From the NCBI GenBank assembly GCA_947685225.1, contig CANTUV010000008.1, forward strand, positions 40,607,501 through 40,671,500: a DNA stretch of 64,000 nucleotides, in the 5' to 3' direction. Positions within the stretch are counted from its first letter, which is position 1; each line of letters begins with the position of its first letter. Below are positions 39,548 through 49,294 of this stretch, piece by piece. Position numbers and translations under genes: made by a program. The notes under the pieces were generated by a model that saw nothing but the letters and a program-made list of their open reading frames with translations, searched no databases and was not told the DNA's origin. This stretch comes from Garcia nutans. Lineage: Eukaryota; Streptophyta; Magnoliopsida; Malpighiales; Euphorbiaceae.

Positions 39548-40762
39548 GTGATGGATTCTCACTCACGTCAGTCGATTGAGGGTAGTGCCGAGAGTATTGC
39601 TCCTGCTGAGGGAGCTAGGGTTGATAGTGTTGAGGAGGCACCTGCTTCGGTGTCCGGTAGACCAGCTGGGGAGGAGGTTCCGCCAGCCTGGTTTAGGCTT
39701 ATGATGGAAGCTATGAGACAAGCACCTGTGCAACCACAGCCACCGCCACCACCCCCTCAGCCTTCAGTACCAGTAAGGCACTATGATAAGCTAAGGAAAT
39801 ATGGAGCAGAGGATTTCTTTGGTACAGTTGATTCGGCTGTAGCAGAACAGTGGCTTGATAGAGTTCAGAGGGTATTTGTGCAGTTGCAAGCCACTTCAGA
39901 GGAGAAGTTTGACTATGCAAGATCTTTGCTACAGAAGGATGCCTACGACTGGTGGAAGACAGTGCCCCATTCTATGGATGATCCACCAACCTTGTCTTAT
40001 GCGGATTTTCTGAGAGAATTTGAGTTGAAGTATACTCCTAGGGAGTATAAAGATGGGAAGAAAAGAGAGTTTCTAGATTTGAAGCAAGATCATCGGACCG
40101 TAACTGAGTATGAAGTGGAGTTTATTCGACTGAGCCAGTATGCTGGGGGCATCATTGCTGATGAGATTGATAGATGTCGGCGATTTGAGGAGGGATTGAG
40201 GCCCTCGATCATGTGCTTAGTGGCTGGATCCAGATATCAGGATTTCTCACAGCTTGTGGCAGCAGCTCGAAGTGTAGAGCGAGCTCAAGTTATTGCAGCT
40301 GCGTCAGAGGAAGAGGTTAGGGTTAGGAGGCCCCAGTTTGAGGCAGGGTCTTCTTCTGCAAAGAGGGGTAGAGGAAGTTTTGTTCCTCGGAGTAGTAGGA
40401 GCCAGAGACCAGCGGGTAGGTCAGTGCAGTTCCAGAGGCAGAGATTTAGACCTGCAGCTTCGGTAGCGAGTGCTCCTACTCATGGAATTCAGAGATCCAC
40501 CTTACCTGTGTGTGACCAGTGTGGTGGAAGACATGGGGGCGTTTGTTGGAGGTACAGTAGATTAGCTGTATGCTTCAGGTGTGGATCACCTGACCACTTT
40601 GTGAGAGACTGTCCTGAGAGGCAGGAGCTGATGCCAGTGGATTCTGCTGCTTCTCGAGCTAGTGTGAGGGGAGGCAGAGGAGGCAGAGGTGCCAGCCGGG
40701 GAGGTAGACCAGGATTCAGTTCTAGAGGAGGTGCTACATCCAGGGAGGGTAGACCAGAGTAG
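39548..40762 (+). CDS. gag: Tekay gag polyprotein (404 codons, ended by an in-frame TAG)
   Basis: Structural protein that coats the element RNA. After a low-complexity N-terminus with a proline run (near residues 60-75), the capsid region contains DYARSLLQKDAYDWWKTV and REFELKYTPREYKDGKK, typical of plant Ty3/gypsy gag. A CCHC zinc knuckle has Cys342, Cys345, His350 and Cys355, followed by an Arg/Gly-rich tail. The ATG at 39548 lies 162 bases after the LTR and is the first ATG of the long frame. The stop TAG at 40760-40762 is in the same frame as pol, and sense codons follow at once. Relatives usually have one continuous gag-pol frame, so the TAG is probably a C-to-T change of CAG; stop readthrough is the alternative. 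Confidence 0.9.
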   Translation: MMDSHSRQSIEGSAESIAPAEGARVDSVEEAPASVSGRPAGEEVPPAWFRLMMEAMRQAPVQPQPPPPPPQPSVPVRHYDKLRKYGAEDFFGTVDSAVAEQWLDRVQRVFVQLQATSEEKFDYARSLLQKDAYDWWKTVPHSMDDPPTLSYADFLREFELKYTPREYKDGKKREFLDLKQDHRTVTEYEVEFIRLSQYAGGIIADEIDRCRRFEEGLRPSIMCLVAGSRYQDFSQLVAAARSVERAQVIAAASEEEVRVRRPQFEAGSSSAKRGRGSFVPRSSRSQRPAGRSVQFQRQRFRPAASVASAPTHGIQRSTLPVCDQCGGRHGGVCWRYSRLAVCFRCGSPDHFVRDCPERQELMPVDSAASRASVRGGRGGRGASRGGRPGFSSRGGATSREGRPE

Positions 40763-40780
40763 GTTGGATCTTCCCAGAGG

Positions 40781-43700
40781 ATGTATGTTATGCAGAGGCA
40801 GCCAGATACATCGGCAGTCATAGCTGGTACTTTTTCTTTATTTAATACTCCAGTACTTGCTTTGATTGATCCGGGTTCCACGCATTCATATGTTAGTGTA
40901 TCTGTTTTGCCTGTCTCTGATTTGCATGCTGAGTCCCTAGGATTTGATGTGTTGGTGACAAATCAGTTAGGGCATAGTGTGGTTGTGAGTAAGGTGCATA
41001 GAGATAGTGCAGTAGTGGTGCAGGGTGAGGAGTTCTTAGGGGATTTGATTGAGATGCCATTTAAGGAATATGATGTGATCTTAGGTATGGATTGGCTATC
41101 TCGACATGGAGCTGTGGTAGATTGTAAGAAGAAAATTGTTTCTTTGAAAACTGTTGATGGTAGAGAGGTGATAGTATCTAATGAGCAGGAACAGCTAGCC
41201 TCCTTATTTGTTTCAGCTGTTGCAGCCAGGAGGTTGATTAGAAAGGGATGTGAAGCCTATCTTGCTCATGTGGTAGATACTAGAGTAAGAAGTTCTCCCA
41301 TTGATAGCATTGCCACAGTTGCAGAGTTCCCAGATGTGTTTCCAGAGGAGTTGCCAGGATTGCCTCCTGAGAGAGAGGTGGAGTTCGGTATTGAATTGTT
41401 GCCTGGTACCACTCCTATCTCTATTACTCCTTATAGAATGGCACCGGCAGAATTGAGGGAGTTGAAAGTGCAATTACAGGAGTTGTTGGACAAAGGATTT
41501 ATTCACCCCAGTGTTTCTCCTTGGGGAGCTCCTGTTCTATTTGTGAAAAAGAAAGATGGTACTATGAGGTTGTGTATCGATTATAGGCAATTGAATAAAG
41601 TGACTATTAAAAATAAATATCCTTTGCCTAGAATCGATGATCTCTTTGATCAGTTGAAGGGAGCGTCAGTGTTCTCCAAAATTAATTTGAGATCTGGGTA
41701 TCATCAGTTGAGAGTCAAAGCTGAAGATGTTCCTAAGACCGCCTTTCGGACCAGGTATGGGCATTATGAATTTTTAGTTATGCCTTTTGGTCTGACGAAT
41801 GCACCTGCAGCTTTCATGGATTTGATGAATAGGGTGTTTAGGCCCTATTTGGATCAGTTTGTAGTGGTCTTCATTGATGATATACTGGTGTATTCGCGGA
41901 ATGAGGAGGAACATGATATGCATCTGCGGATTGTGTTGCAGATTTTGAGAGAGAGGCAGTTGTTTGCTAAATTGTCGAAGTGTGAGTTCTGGTTGGATCA
42001 GGTAGCTTTTCTCGGACATGTTGTTTCAACAGAAGGCATTAAAGTTGATCCGAGCAAAGTTGAAGCTGTATTGAATTGGAATCCACCTAAATCAGTGACA
42101 GAGATTAGAAGTTTTCTGGGTTTGGCAGGCTATTACCGGCGGTTTGTGAAAGGGTTTTCTTTGATAACTACTCCACTCACCAGATTGCTTCGTAAGGGAG
42201 TGAGATTTGTGTGGACGGATCAGTGTCAGGCTAGCTTTGAGCAGTTGAGAGAAATGTTGACTCAAGCGCATGTTTTAACTTTACCTGTTGAAGGCAAACC
42301 ATATGTGATCTACAGTGATGCTTCACATAGAGGTTTGGGGTGTGTATTGATGCAGGAAGGGAAAGTTATAGCTTATGCATCTCGACAGTTGAAACCGCAT
42401 GAGCTTAACTATCCGACCCATGATTTGGAATTGGCTGCCATTGTTTTTGCATTGAAGATTTGGCGCCATTATCTGTTTGGGGAGAAATGTTTCATCTACA
42501 CTGATCACAAGAGTTTGAAGTATTTGGGTGTCCAGAAAGAACTCAATCTTCATCAGAGGAGATGGTTAGAATTGATTAAAGACTACGATTGCTTGATTGA
42601 CTATCATCCAGGTAAAGCAAATGTTGTTGCTGATGCCTTGAGTCGGAAGTCTTTAGCTGGTTTAACAGTTTACTCGCTCTCGTTGCTTGTTGAGTTGAGA
42701 GCATTGCATGCCAGTTTTGTACCTTGTGTTGATGGTGCATTATTGGCACAGTTGCAATTGAAGCCGATTTTGTTGGATCAGATCAAAGAGGCTCAATTGG
42801 CTGATAAGAAAATTCAGAAGATTATTTCAGATTGTCAGAATGGGAAGACTAGAGATTTTGTTGTGAAAGATGATGGGAGTCTCTGGTTTAAGAACCGATT
42901 GTGTGTACCTGATGATGCTGATTTGAAAAGAGTCATTTTAGAAGAAGCTCATCAGTCAATGTTTGCTATGCATCCGGGTAATACGAAGATGTATCATGAT
43001 TTGAGACAGCATTATTGGTGGATTGGTTTGAAGAGAGACATTGCAGATTTTGTGTCGAAATGTCTCACTTGTCAGAAGGTTAAAGCAGAGCATCAAGTTC
43101 CAACCGGGTTGCTTCAACCATTGTCAGTGCCAGAATGGAAGTGGGAAAGAGTGACAATGAATTTTGTGTCTGGTTTGCCATTGACACAAAAGAAGCATGA
43201 TGCCATATGGGTGATTGTGGATAGATTGACTAAAACAGCTCATTTCCTTCCGGTTCGAATGGATTACTCTTTGGAGAGATTGGCTGAGCTGTATATCCAT
43301 GAGATTGTGAAACTGCATGGTGTTCCAACTTCTTTAGTGTCTGATCGAGATCCCAGGTTTACTTCCAGATTTTGGAAGAGTTTGCATAGTGCTTTGGGTT
43401 CTCGACTGCACTTCAGCACTGCTTTTCATCCACAGACGGATGGACAGTCAGAGAGGGTGATACAGATTATTGAGGACATGTTGAGAAGCTGTGTCATCGA
43501 TTTCTCTGGAAGTTGGGATAGGTTTTTACCTCTTGTGGAGTTTGCTTACAACAACAGTCACCAATCCAGCATTGGTATGGCACCGTTTGAAGCATTGTAT
43601 GGCAGACGGTGTAGGACACCTCTTTGTTGGAATGAGCTTGGAGATAATAAGTTGGTTGGTCCTGATTTGATTCAAGAAACTGAAGAAAAAGTAAAGTTGA

Positions 43701-44200
43701 TTCGAGGCAGGTTAAAAGCAGCTTCAGACCGACAGAAGTCTTATGCAGATCTGAAGAGGAGAGATATAGAGTTTGATGTTGGAGATAAGGTATTTTTGAA
43801 AGTGTCTCCTTGGAAGAAGATTTTGAGGTTCGGTCGGAAAGGAAAATTGAGTCCTCGTTTCATTGGGCCGTATGAAGTGTTAAAAAGAGTTGGGCCAGTG
43901 GCGTATCGACTTGCTTTGCCACCTGAGTTGGATCGTATTCATAATGTATTCCATGTTTCTATGTTGAGGAGATATAGGTCGGATCCATCTCATGTGTTGC
44001 CATTTGAATCTATTGAAGTGAGTCCAGACTTGACATTTGAAGAGGAACCAATTGCTATCTTGGCACGGGAAGTGAAAGAGTTGAGAAACAAGAGAGTGCC
44101 ATTGGTGAAGAGTTTGTGGAAAAATCATGGAAAAGAAGAAGCAACTTGGGAAAGTGAACAATCCATGCGAGAACAGTATCCGCAGTTGTTTCAGAGTTGA
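40781..44200 (+). CDS. pol: Tekay pol polyprotein: protease, RT, RNase H, integrase, chromodomain (1139 codons from first ATG)
   Basis: Same frame as gag, 18 bases beyond the gag stop; the ATG is simply the next in-frame one. Domains: protease Asp30 in DPGSTHS; RT from about residue 215, with FIDD at 364-367; RNase H with YSDAS at 511-515; integrase zinc finger with His724, Cys761 and Cys764; core Asp855 and Glu891 with the 35-residue spacing; GPY motif near 1029-1031; chromodomain at about 1080-1136. Odd: residue 302 is Asn in the RT motif A (FSKINLRSGYHQ, family Asp) and residue 794 is Asn in MNFV (family Asp, first of the D,D35E triad). Both are GAT-to-AAT type changes and should abolish RT and integrase activity. 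Otherwise the frame is open to the end. Confidence 0.93.
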   Translation: MYVMQRQPDTSAVIAGTFSLFNTPVLALIDPGSTHSYVSVSVLPVSDLHAESLGFDVLVTNQLGHSVVVSKVHRDSAVVVQGEEFLGDLIEMPFKEYDVILGMDWLSRHGAVVDCKKKIVSLKTVDGREVIVSNEQEQLASLFVSAVAARRLIRKGCEAYLAHVVDTRVRSSPIDSIATVAEFPDVFPEELPGLPPEREVEFGIELLPGTTPISITPYRMAPAELRELKVQLQELLDKGFIHPSVSPWGAPVLFVKKKDGTMRLCIDYRQLNKVTIKNKYPLPRIDDLFDQLKGASVFSKINLRSGYHQLRVKAEDVPKTAFRTRYGHYEFLVMPFGLTNAPAAFMDLMNRVFRPYLDQFVVVFIDDILVYSRNEEEHDMHLRIVLQILRERQLFAKLSKCEFWLDQVAFLGHVVSTEGIKVDPSKVEAVLNWNPPKSVTEIRSFLGLAGYYRRFVKGFSLITTPLTRLLRKGVRFVWTDQCQASFEQLREMLTQAHVLTLPVEGKPYVIYSDASHRGLGCVLMQEGKVIAYASRQLKPHELNYPTHDLELAAIVFALKIWRHYLFGEKCFIYTDHKSLKYLGVQKELNLHQRRWLELIKDYDCLIDYHPGKANVVADALSRKSLAGLTVYSLSLLVELRALHASFVPCVDGALLAQLQLKPILLDQIKEAQLADKKIQKIISDCQNGKTRDFVVKDDGSLWFKNRLCVPDDADLKRVILEEAHQSMFAMHPGNTKMYHDLRQHYWWIGLKRDIADFVSKCLTCQKVKAEHQVPTGLLQPLSVPEWKWERVTMNFVSGLPLTQKKHDAIWVIVDRLTKTAHFLPVRMDYSLERLAELYIHEIVKLHGVPTSLVSDRDPRFTSRFWKSLHSALGSRLHFSTAFHPQTDGQSERVIQIIEDMLRSCVIDFSGSWDRFLPLVEFAYNNSHQSSIGMAPFEALYGRRCRTPLCWNELGDNKLVGPDLIQETEEKVKLIRGRLKAASDRQKSYADLKRRDIEFDVGDKVFLKVSPWKKILRFGRKGKLSPRFIGPYEVLKRVGPVAYRLALPPELDRIHNVFHVSMLRRYRSDPSHVLPFESIEVSPDLTFEEEPIAILAREVKELRNKRVPLVKSLWKNHGKEEATWESEQSMREQYPQLFQS

Positions 44201-44208
44201 TATCAGGT

Positions 44209-44247
44209 AATTTCGAGGACGAAATTTTCTTTTTAGAGGGGGAGAAT
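44209..44247 (+). promoter_or_regulatory. Pre-PPT hairpin and PPT of the Tekay element
   Basis: AATTTC with GAAATT encloses GAGGAC (44209-44226), starting nine bases after the pol stop. The PPT AGAGGGGGAGAAT (44235-44247) ends at the LTR. Confidence 0.88.
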
Positions 44248-46853
44248 TGTAATATCCTCATTTATGCCCTAGAAGTTTTGCATATTGTTGTTGTTGTTAT
44301 TGTTATATATTGGATTGAATATATGTGTTAAATTGTAAGAGAAAAGAAATTGAGAAGAGAAAGTATATGTATATGTATTTTGGGAAGAAATAGGGTTTAG
44401 AGACAAATTTATATGTTGTGTATATGTTAATATATATGACATATAAAGTGGTCAAAAGGCTTGGTCAATGCAAGAGAAGATATTTATTTGAGATTGGTAA
44501 ATTACTTAATTGGGCACATATAAGACAAAAAGATAATTATGTGAATAAGGGCACTTTGGTAATTGCTTGGATAAAATCACATGGTGGATATTTAAAGAAG
44601 GTTTGACTTGTGTTTTCTTCATCATTTCTTCTTCCTCTTCTTGTTGATGGCCGGCCCTCCATAGCCAAAGAGAAAGAAAGAGACAAGTGATGGTTTTGAT
44701 GATTTCAAGCTTAAATTGAAGAAAGATTAAGTGTTCAAGTGTTGATTTAAGAAGTTTTTAACTAAGGTAAGATCTTTTCTCTAATTTCTTCAATTCTTTT
44801 GAAGTGGTATGATTAAGTTGCTTATGGTATGATTCTAAGTATTGATTTTGCTTGATAGATGAGAAGTTGGGTTGGTGTGGGTGATGGAAGAGTAAGATTG
44901 GTGTTTAGTGAAATTGTTTCTGTTTTAGGATTAGTAAAGGCTGTGACTTGTATGATTTTTAATTAATTTTAGAAAAATGTTCTTGAAGTGAATTTTTGAT
45001 ATGTTGTGCCTCTATGAGTCTAGAATGACTGAAAAATATGTTGATTCGATTTTGGAATGGTTATGAGTTTAGAAAGATTATTTTTATTAGACCTGTTCCA
45101 GCAGGTACCTTAACTGAGACAGCTCTATTTCGGGATTTTTAATAAAATGTAGAAAAATCATATTTAATTGAATTTTGGATATGTTGTTGCTTAGTGAGTC
45201 TAGTATTTGAGAAAAATAATTTGGAACCACGTTGATTGAATTTGATTTATGGAATTCACAAAGTTCAGAACTGCTGCCAGGATGCAGGGCAATTGGGGCA
45301 GTCTGGTTAGGTGAACTATTTGACCAAGATTTTGTGTTCAGTTTGATCTGAAATTTTAAAGGGATGATTTTAAGATACAAAACTAAATTCTGTAAAAATT
45401 TTAGAATTTTTAGTCAATTAGATTATTTTATACAATTTTTCAAAATAAGGATAAAATGGAGTCTAAAACCAGAATGTATTATTTATATGAATCATATCAA
45501 TTGTTCTTTGCCCTAATTGCATTGTTGAGATTGAGCAATGTTATGTTATGCATTGTGAATGGTTATGTGTTTCATGAATGATATACATTGAAATTGAAAT
45601 GATAATTCAAATAAGACATGATATGAGACAATGCCATTGTGATTGGCTATGATGATGATATTGAAAGAAAGAAGGCATGTTTGCCTAAATGTGATGAGAA
45701 TTTGAGAATGGAAATGGTAAGTATATAATAAATGAATTGTTTGTTTAATATGTTATTCAGTTTCAGAGTTCTGGATTTGGGTGGCATGCCTAAGAAATGA
45801 TGAAAGGTAACAGTCTTGCCGGGTTGAGGATCTCCTCAAATGTGTTGAGTTGATGGTCCAAGAGACTGGGTCTGTTACACTATGAGAATTGTGAATATGA
45901 AATATATGATTTGTAACAGTCTTGCCGGGTTGAGGATCTCCTCAAATGTGTTGAGTTGATGGTCCAAGAGACTGGGTCTGTTACACTATGAGAATTGTGA
46001 CTATGAACCAAAGCAGTAACTCTGAACTCTGAATATCGTATTAAATATTTGTTGGGCCCATAGGTGTCAAGGTTATATGAATGTCCTAAATAATGTTATG
46101 AGTTAATTAAATAAGATGTTGGTTATTGAGTAATGTTGAATGTGGAAAGATGTTGAAATGTGGTATGCTCATATGACTATGATTTGTGAAATGCATAATT
46201 ATGTGTTAACTTTATATTTATAATGTTGATCTTATTAATAGCATATGTGGCATTGTATTGCATTAAAACAATACTATTAGCATGTTTTATCTTACTAAGT
46301 CGTTGGCTTAGCGCGATAGTGTTTAATCGCGCAGGTAATAGAGTGGATAGAGTTGAACCCGAGAGTTCTTCAAGCCCAAGTGAGAGTAGACCTTGTTGAA
46401 TCCATTTTGGGAGCTTAAAGATCAGAGTAGACTTGCCAATCATGTATATTTCTTTATATTTTGTAAAGAAATGTTTAATATGTAAATATGTAAATATTTT
46501 ATAACTTCCGCTGTGTAATATTTAAAAATGGGGGATTGTCACAAAACCTTTATTTTATGTTGTACTAGAAGTGTAAATTCTTTTTGCAGGTTGTAGTTGA
46601 GGTTACAAGGGGGATTTATTGGGAGTGTACTGAGAATGATTTTGTTTGCATTGGGTTGTGTAAAATGTTTTTAAAAATAAGAAAAAAACCGGTTTTGTCG
46701 ACACTTGGGACTCAATTTTTAGGCGAAACTATGGCAAAATTTTTGAAAAAAAAAATCGGAACTAAAATTTGACTAAGTAAAATTGGTAGCAACATTAGGT
46801 TAGTGTGGCGCCTCTACTCAGCTTACATATGTAGGTCGGGAAGGGGTGTTACA
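44248..46853 (+). repeat. 3' LTR of the Tekay element
   Basis: Constant offset of 7468 bases from the 5' LTR with no length change. The five differences found are listed under the whole element. Confidence 0.95.
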
Positions 46854-46858
46854 ATTGT
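46854..46858. repeat. Right TSD (ATTGT) of the Tekay element
   Basis: Directly follows the terminal TTACA of the 3' LTR and matches 36775-36779. Confidence 0.95.
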
Positions 46859-48050
46859 GATTGGCTATGATGATTCAAATGTGATGTGAAGCCATTGTGA
46901 TTGGCTATGATGATTCAATTGAGAATGAAATTGCGAAATGAATTGTGTGGCTAATGTGTTATTCCATTTTCAGAGTTTGTGGTTGGTGGCATGCCTAATA
47001 TTGGTAACAATCTCTTGAAGTTAGGTTGGATTTGATCCTTGAAGCCTAATTGAGATGTTACAACCCTTGAAGCTAGGTTGGGTTGGTTCTTGAAGCCAAG
47101 TTGGGTTGATACTTGGCATGCTTTGTTCCCCTTGAAGCTTGGTTGAACCTAATCCTTGAAGCCTAGTTGGGTTTATGATAATGATAAATGTGATAATTAA
47201 ACCAAAACATTAACTCTGAAAGTGGAATGGCATATTAGTTTCTTTTGGGCCCATGCTTGTGCTTGTTGATATGTGATTCTTGAATAGTGAAACAAATGAA
47301 TAATGAGATATATGTTGTTTTTGCTTTAATATGTCCTATAGAGTGAGATATAATGTTATGTGATAGTTATAATACATAAGTAAATTATTGACAGTGGATG
47401 TCGATTAAAAGAACTATGTTGAATGATGAGAAATGAAAGTACAACATGAAAGTAAAATATGGATGTGAATGTAGACATTGAGAATATTTTTATGAATATC
47501 TTAATAAGTCATGGAGTTGTGATTTGTGTCAATAATATATGTGTATATGCGTATATAATAAAGACATTAGTAGAAGTATATAGGAAAGGTGTATTCAATA
47601 TGGGAAAACTTGGTAAGAAAATAATGACATAAAGTTATCATGAAAATATAATTTTTCTGTAATGTATATTTATAGGAATTATTTGTATTACTAAGCTCTC
47701 GGGCTTAACGCGGTTGTGTAATCGCGCAAGTGGTTATGTGGTTGATCTAGAAGTCCAGCTGTTATGCTACGAGAAGAGTAAGAGTGTTTCGAGACCAACT
47801 AGAAGGTGATGCATACATGTGTGATTTAATTATATTGTATTTTAAATAAGAATGAGATTATTATATACATATATAAGATCCTTGAAAGTATAATGATTTT
47901 GTAAATGTTCTTTAAATTAATGTAATATTGTTTGAACTCGGATAAAGGTTTTTAATTTGAATCTAAAAGTGACATTCTTATACTTTATATACGTATTGTA
48001 TGTATACCAGGTATATATATAGTACTTATATAGAGTATGAGGGCGTTACA
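46859..48050 (+). repeat. Array LTR-d, second part
   Basis: Continues LTR-d from GATTGGCTATG to the terminal GCGTTACA (other copies GTGTTACA). It includes the mutated double-dyad site at 47691-47727. Confidence 0.92.
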
Positions 48051-48490
48051 TGCCCACTGGAATGACACCGTTATCTTTGGTTTATGGGATGAAAGTGGTG
48101 TTGCCAATTGAAATTGAGATCAAGTCATTGAGAGTAGTCTTAGAAGCTGAACTACCTGAAATGAAATGGGTAGCGAGCTGATACACACAGTTAGCTTTAC
48201 TAGAAGAAAGGTGGTTAAAGGCACTGTATCATCACCAACTGTATCAAAAGAAGATAGGTCGGGCCTACAATAGAAGGATTAAAATCAGAAAACTTAGAGT
48301 CGGGGATTTAGTGTTGAAGCAATGTGAGCCTAATGCATCTGATCCAAGAGGGAAGTTCAGGCCTAGCTCGGAAGGGCCATATGTCGTGAAACATGTCATG
48401 AATAAAGGTGCGGTGAAGTTATCAAACATGGATGGGAACGAGTTTAGTGAGCCAGTAAACATTGACAGGTTGAAGAAGTTTTATGTATGA
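48051..48490 (+). pseudogene. Tat integrase pseudogene, C-terminal part
   Basis: Continues the frame cut at 15936. It encodes the end of the core (GMTPLSLVYGMKVVLPIEIE) and the GPY-like tail (GPYVVKHV, then VNIDRLKKFYV) and stops at TGA 48488-48490. One internal stop lies near 48179. Tat integrases lack a chromodomain and so does this one. Confidence 0.88.
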
Positions 48491-48512
48491 AAAATAAAAA
48501 AGAAAGAGCTCA

Positions 48513-48653
48513 CTAGGTTGAAAACCCAAAAGGGAGGCCTAGGCAAAAGTTAGAGCAGTCCGCTAGTCCCGAAAACCCGAAAGGGCGGGCTAGGCAACAA
48601 TTAGGGCTAAATGAGAGAAAATCATCAATTAGAAAACCTGAAAGGGCTAGTTG
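48513..48653 (+). repeat. Hairpin-unit cluster H1 (three units) after Tat pol
   Basis: Units at 48513-48542, 48563-48593 and 48626-48653. Each has an outer stem, a GAAAA-type 5' bulge, CCC or CCT, a four-base loop (AAAA, GAAA, GAAA), GGG, and the returning stem. Outer stems differ: CTAGG/CCTAG; CTAG plus CCCG with CGGG plus CTAG; CAATTAG/CTAGTTG (one G-U). Confidence 0.8.
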
Positions 48654-48859
48654 GCAATAGGAGTGATCTTGTGTATGCTGACTTTATGTTTGGTTGTTCC
48701 CCAATTTAATAAAATAGAATTAATGTTAAAATTGTTCTATGTGCACTGTTATAAGTATTTGATAAGGTATGGATGAAATAAATAAACACAATAGCAAAAG
48801 GTGATGACACATTTTAAATGGAAAAGAAGCATCTTTTATTACTTTAATTATTTTTCATC

Positions 48860-49294
48860 CTAGCAATACACTTTTTGAATTGACAAATGTAAAATATGTG
48901 GCAGACGATAAGTGTAACGTGCAGGCCAGCTTTGCCTCAGCTGATCCAAGTAGGCTTCAGTCAAGTGAGGCATGTTTAAATCGGGAGTAAAGTCAGAATC
49001 GAGAGGCTCAGCTCCGTACTAACGACCAAGTCGGTGAGGATCATAGCATGTACCTTGATGAAGAGTAGCAAGGGGAACCTACATCAAGTATGTCCGCATG
49101 GTGATACGAGAAATTTTCCACCAAGGTACCAACCAACGGATATTGACTTCAGAGTGTAAGTGGATCCATTCAACCCAGTCAGTATATGAAGAAGCAGGAT
49201 GGAGTAGTTTCCTAGCTGAATGATGACGTGGCAGGTATCTGGAAAAATCCATGGATGGAGTATCAAGCAAACAAAGACCCTCCTGAAGCCAAAT
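48860..49294 (-). pseudogene. Antisense gene (aORF) of the Tat element, exon 2
   Basis: Minus-strand coding from 49294 down to the stop at 48860-48862. It continues the protein begun at 52499. Motifs such as WVEWIHLHSE and IRWLVPWW resemble the plant mobile-domain / DUF7745 type proteins found in Tat elements and plant genomes. At least two stops interrupt it, both where Trp is plausible (TGG to TAG). Its acceptor site is TTTCTTCACAG preceded by a long T-rich run. Function unknown; this copy is dead. Confidence 0.65.

Larger units (their letters stand above)
36780..46853 (+). mobile_element. Tekay/Del-lineage chromovirus, complete in structure (10,074 bp)
   Basis: Two LTRs of 2606 bp each, a perfect ATTGT TSD, an initiator-Met PBS, gag and pol in one frame, a C-terminal chromodomain, a pre-PPT hairpin and a PPT. 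The LTRs differ at about five positions that I could find: 37367/44835, 37722/45190, 38907/46375, 39289/46757 and 39353/46821. The low divergence means a recent insertion, the youngest event in the window. Long LTRs and this type of chromodomain fit the Tekay (Del) clade. A stop between gag and pol and two active-site changes suggest that this copy is not autonomous. Confidence 0.95.
15937..48050 (+). mobile_element. Tandem LARD array: four LTRs and three bodies in one insertion
   Basis: The order is LTR-a, body 1, LTR-b, body 2, LTR-c, body 3, LTR-d. LTRs are about 3.27-3.29 kb and bodies about 2.97 kb, giving a period near 6.25 kb with very high similarity. Every internal LTR/body boundary keeps an intact PBS or PPT. 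Only the outer ends carry a TSD. There is no protein-coding capacity. LTR-d is split by the Tekay element. Inference: the array arose after (or at) a single integration by recombination between LTRs; units 2 and 3 share variants that unit 1 lacks, so they duplicated last. Confidence 0.9.

Noticed and set aside
36780..46853. Centromeric (CRM) chromovirus assignment
   Set aside because: Long LTRs and the type of C-terminal chromodomain fit Tekay/Del better; I see no CRM-specific tail.
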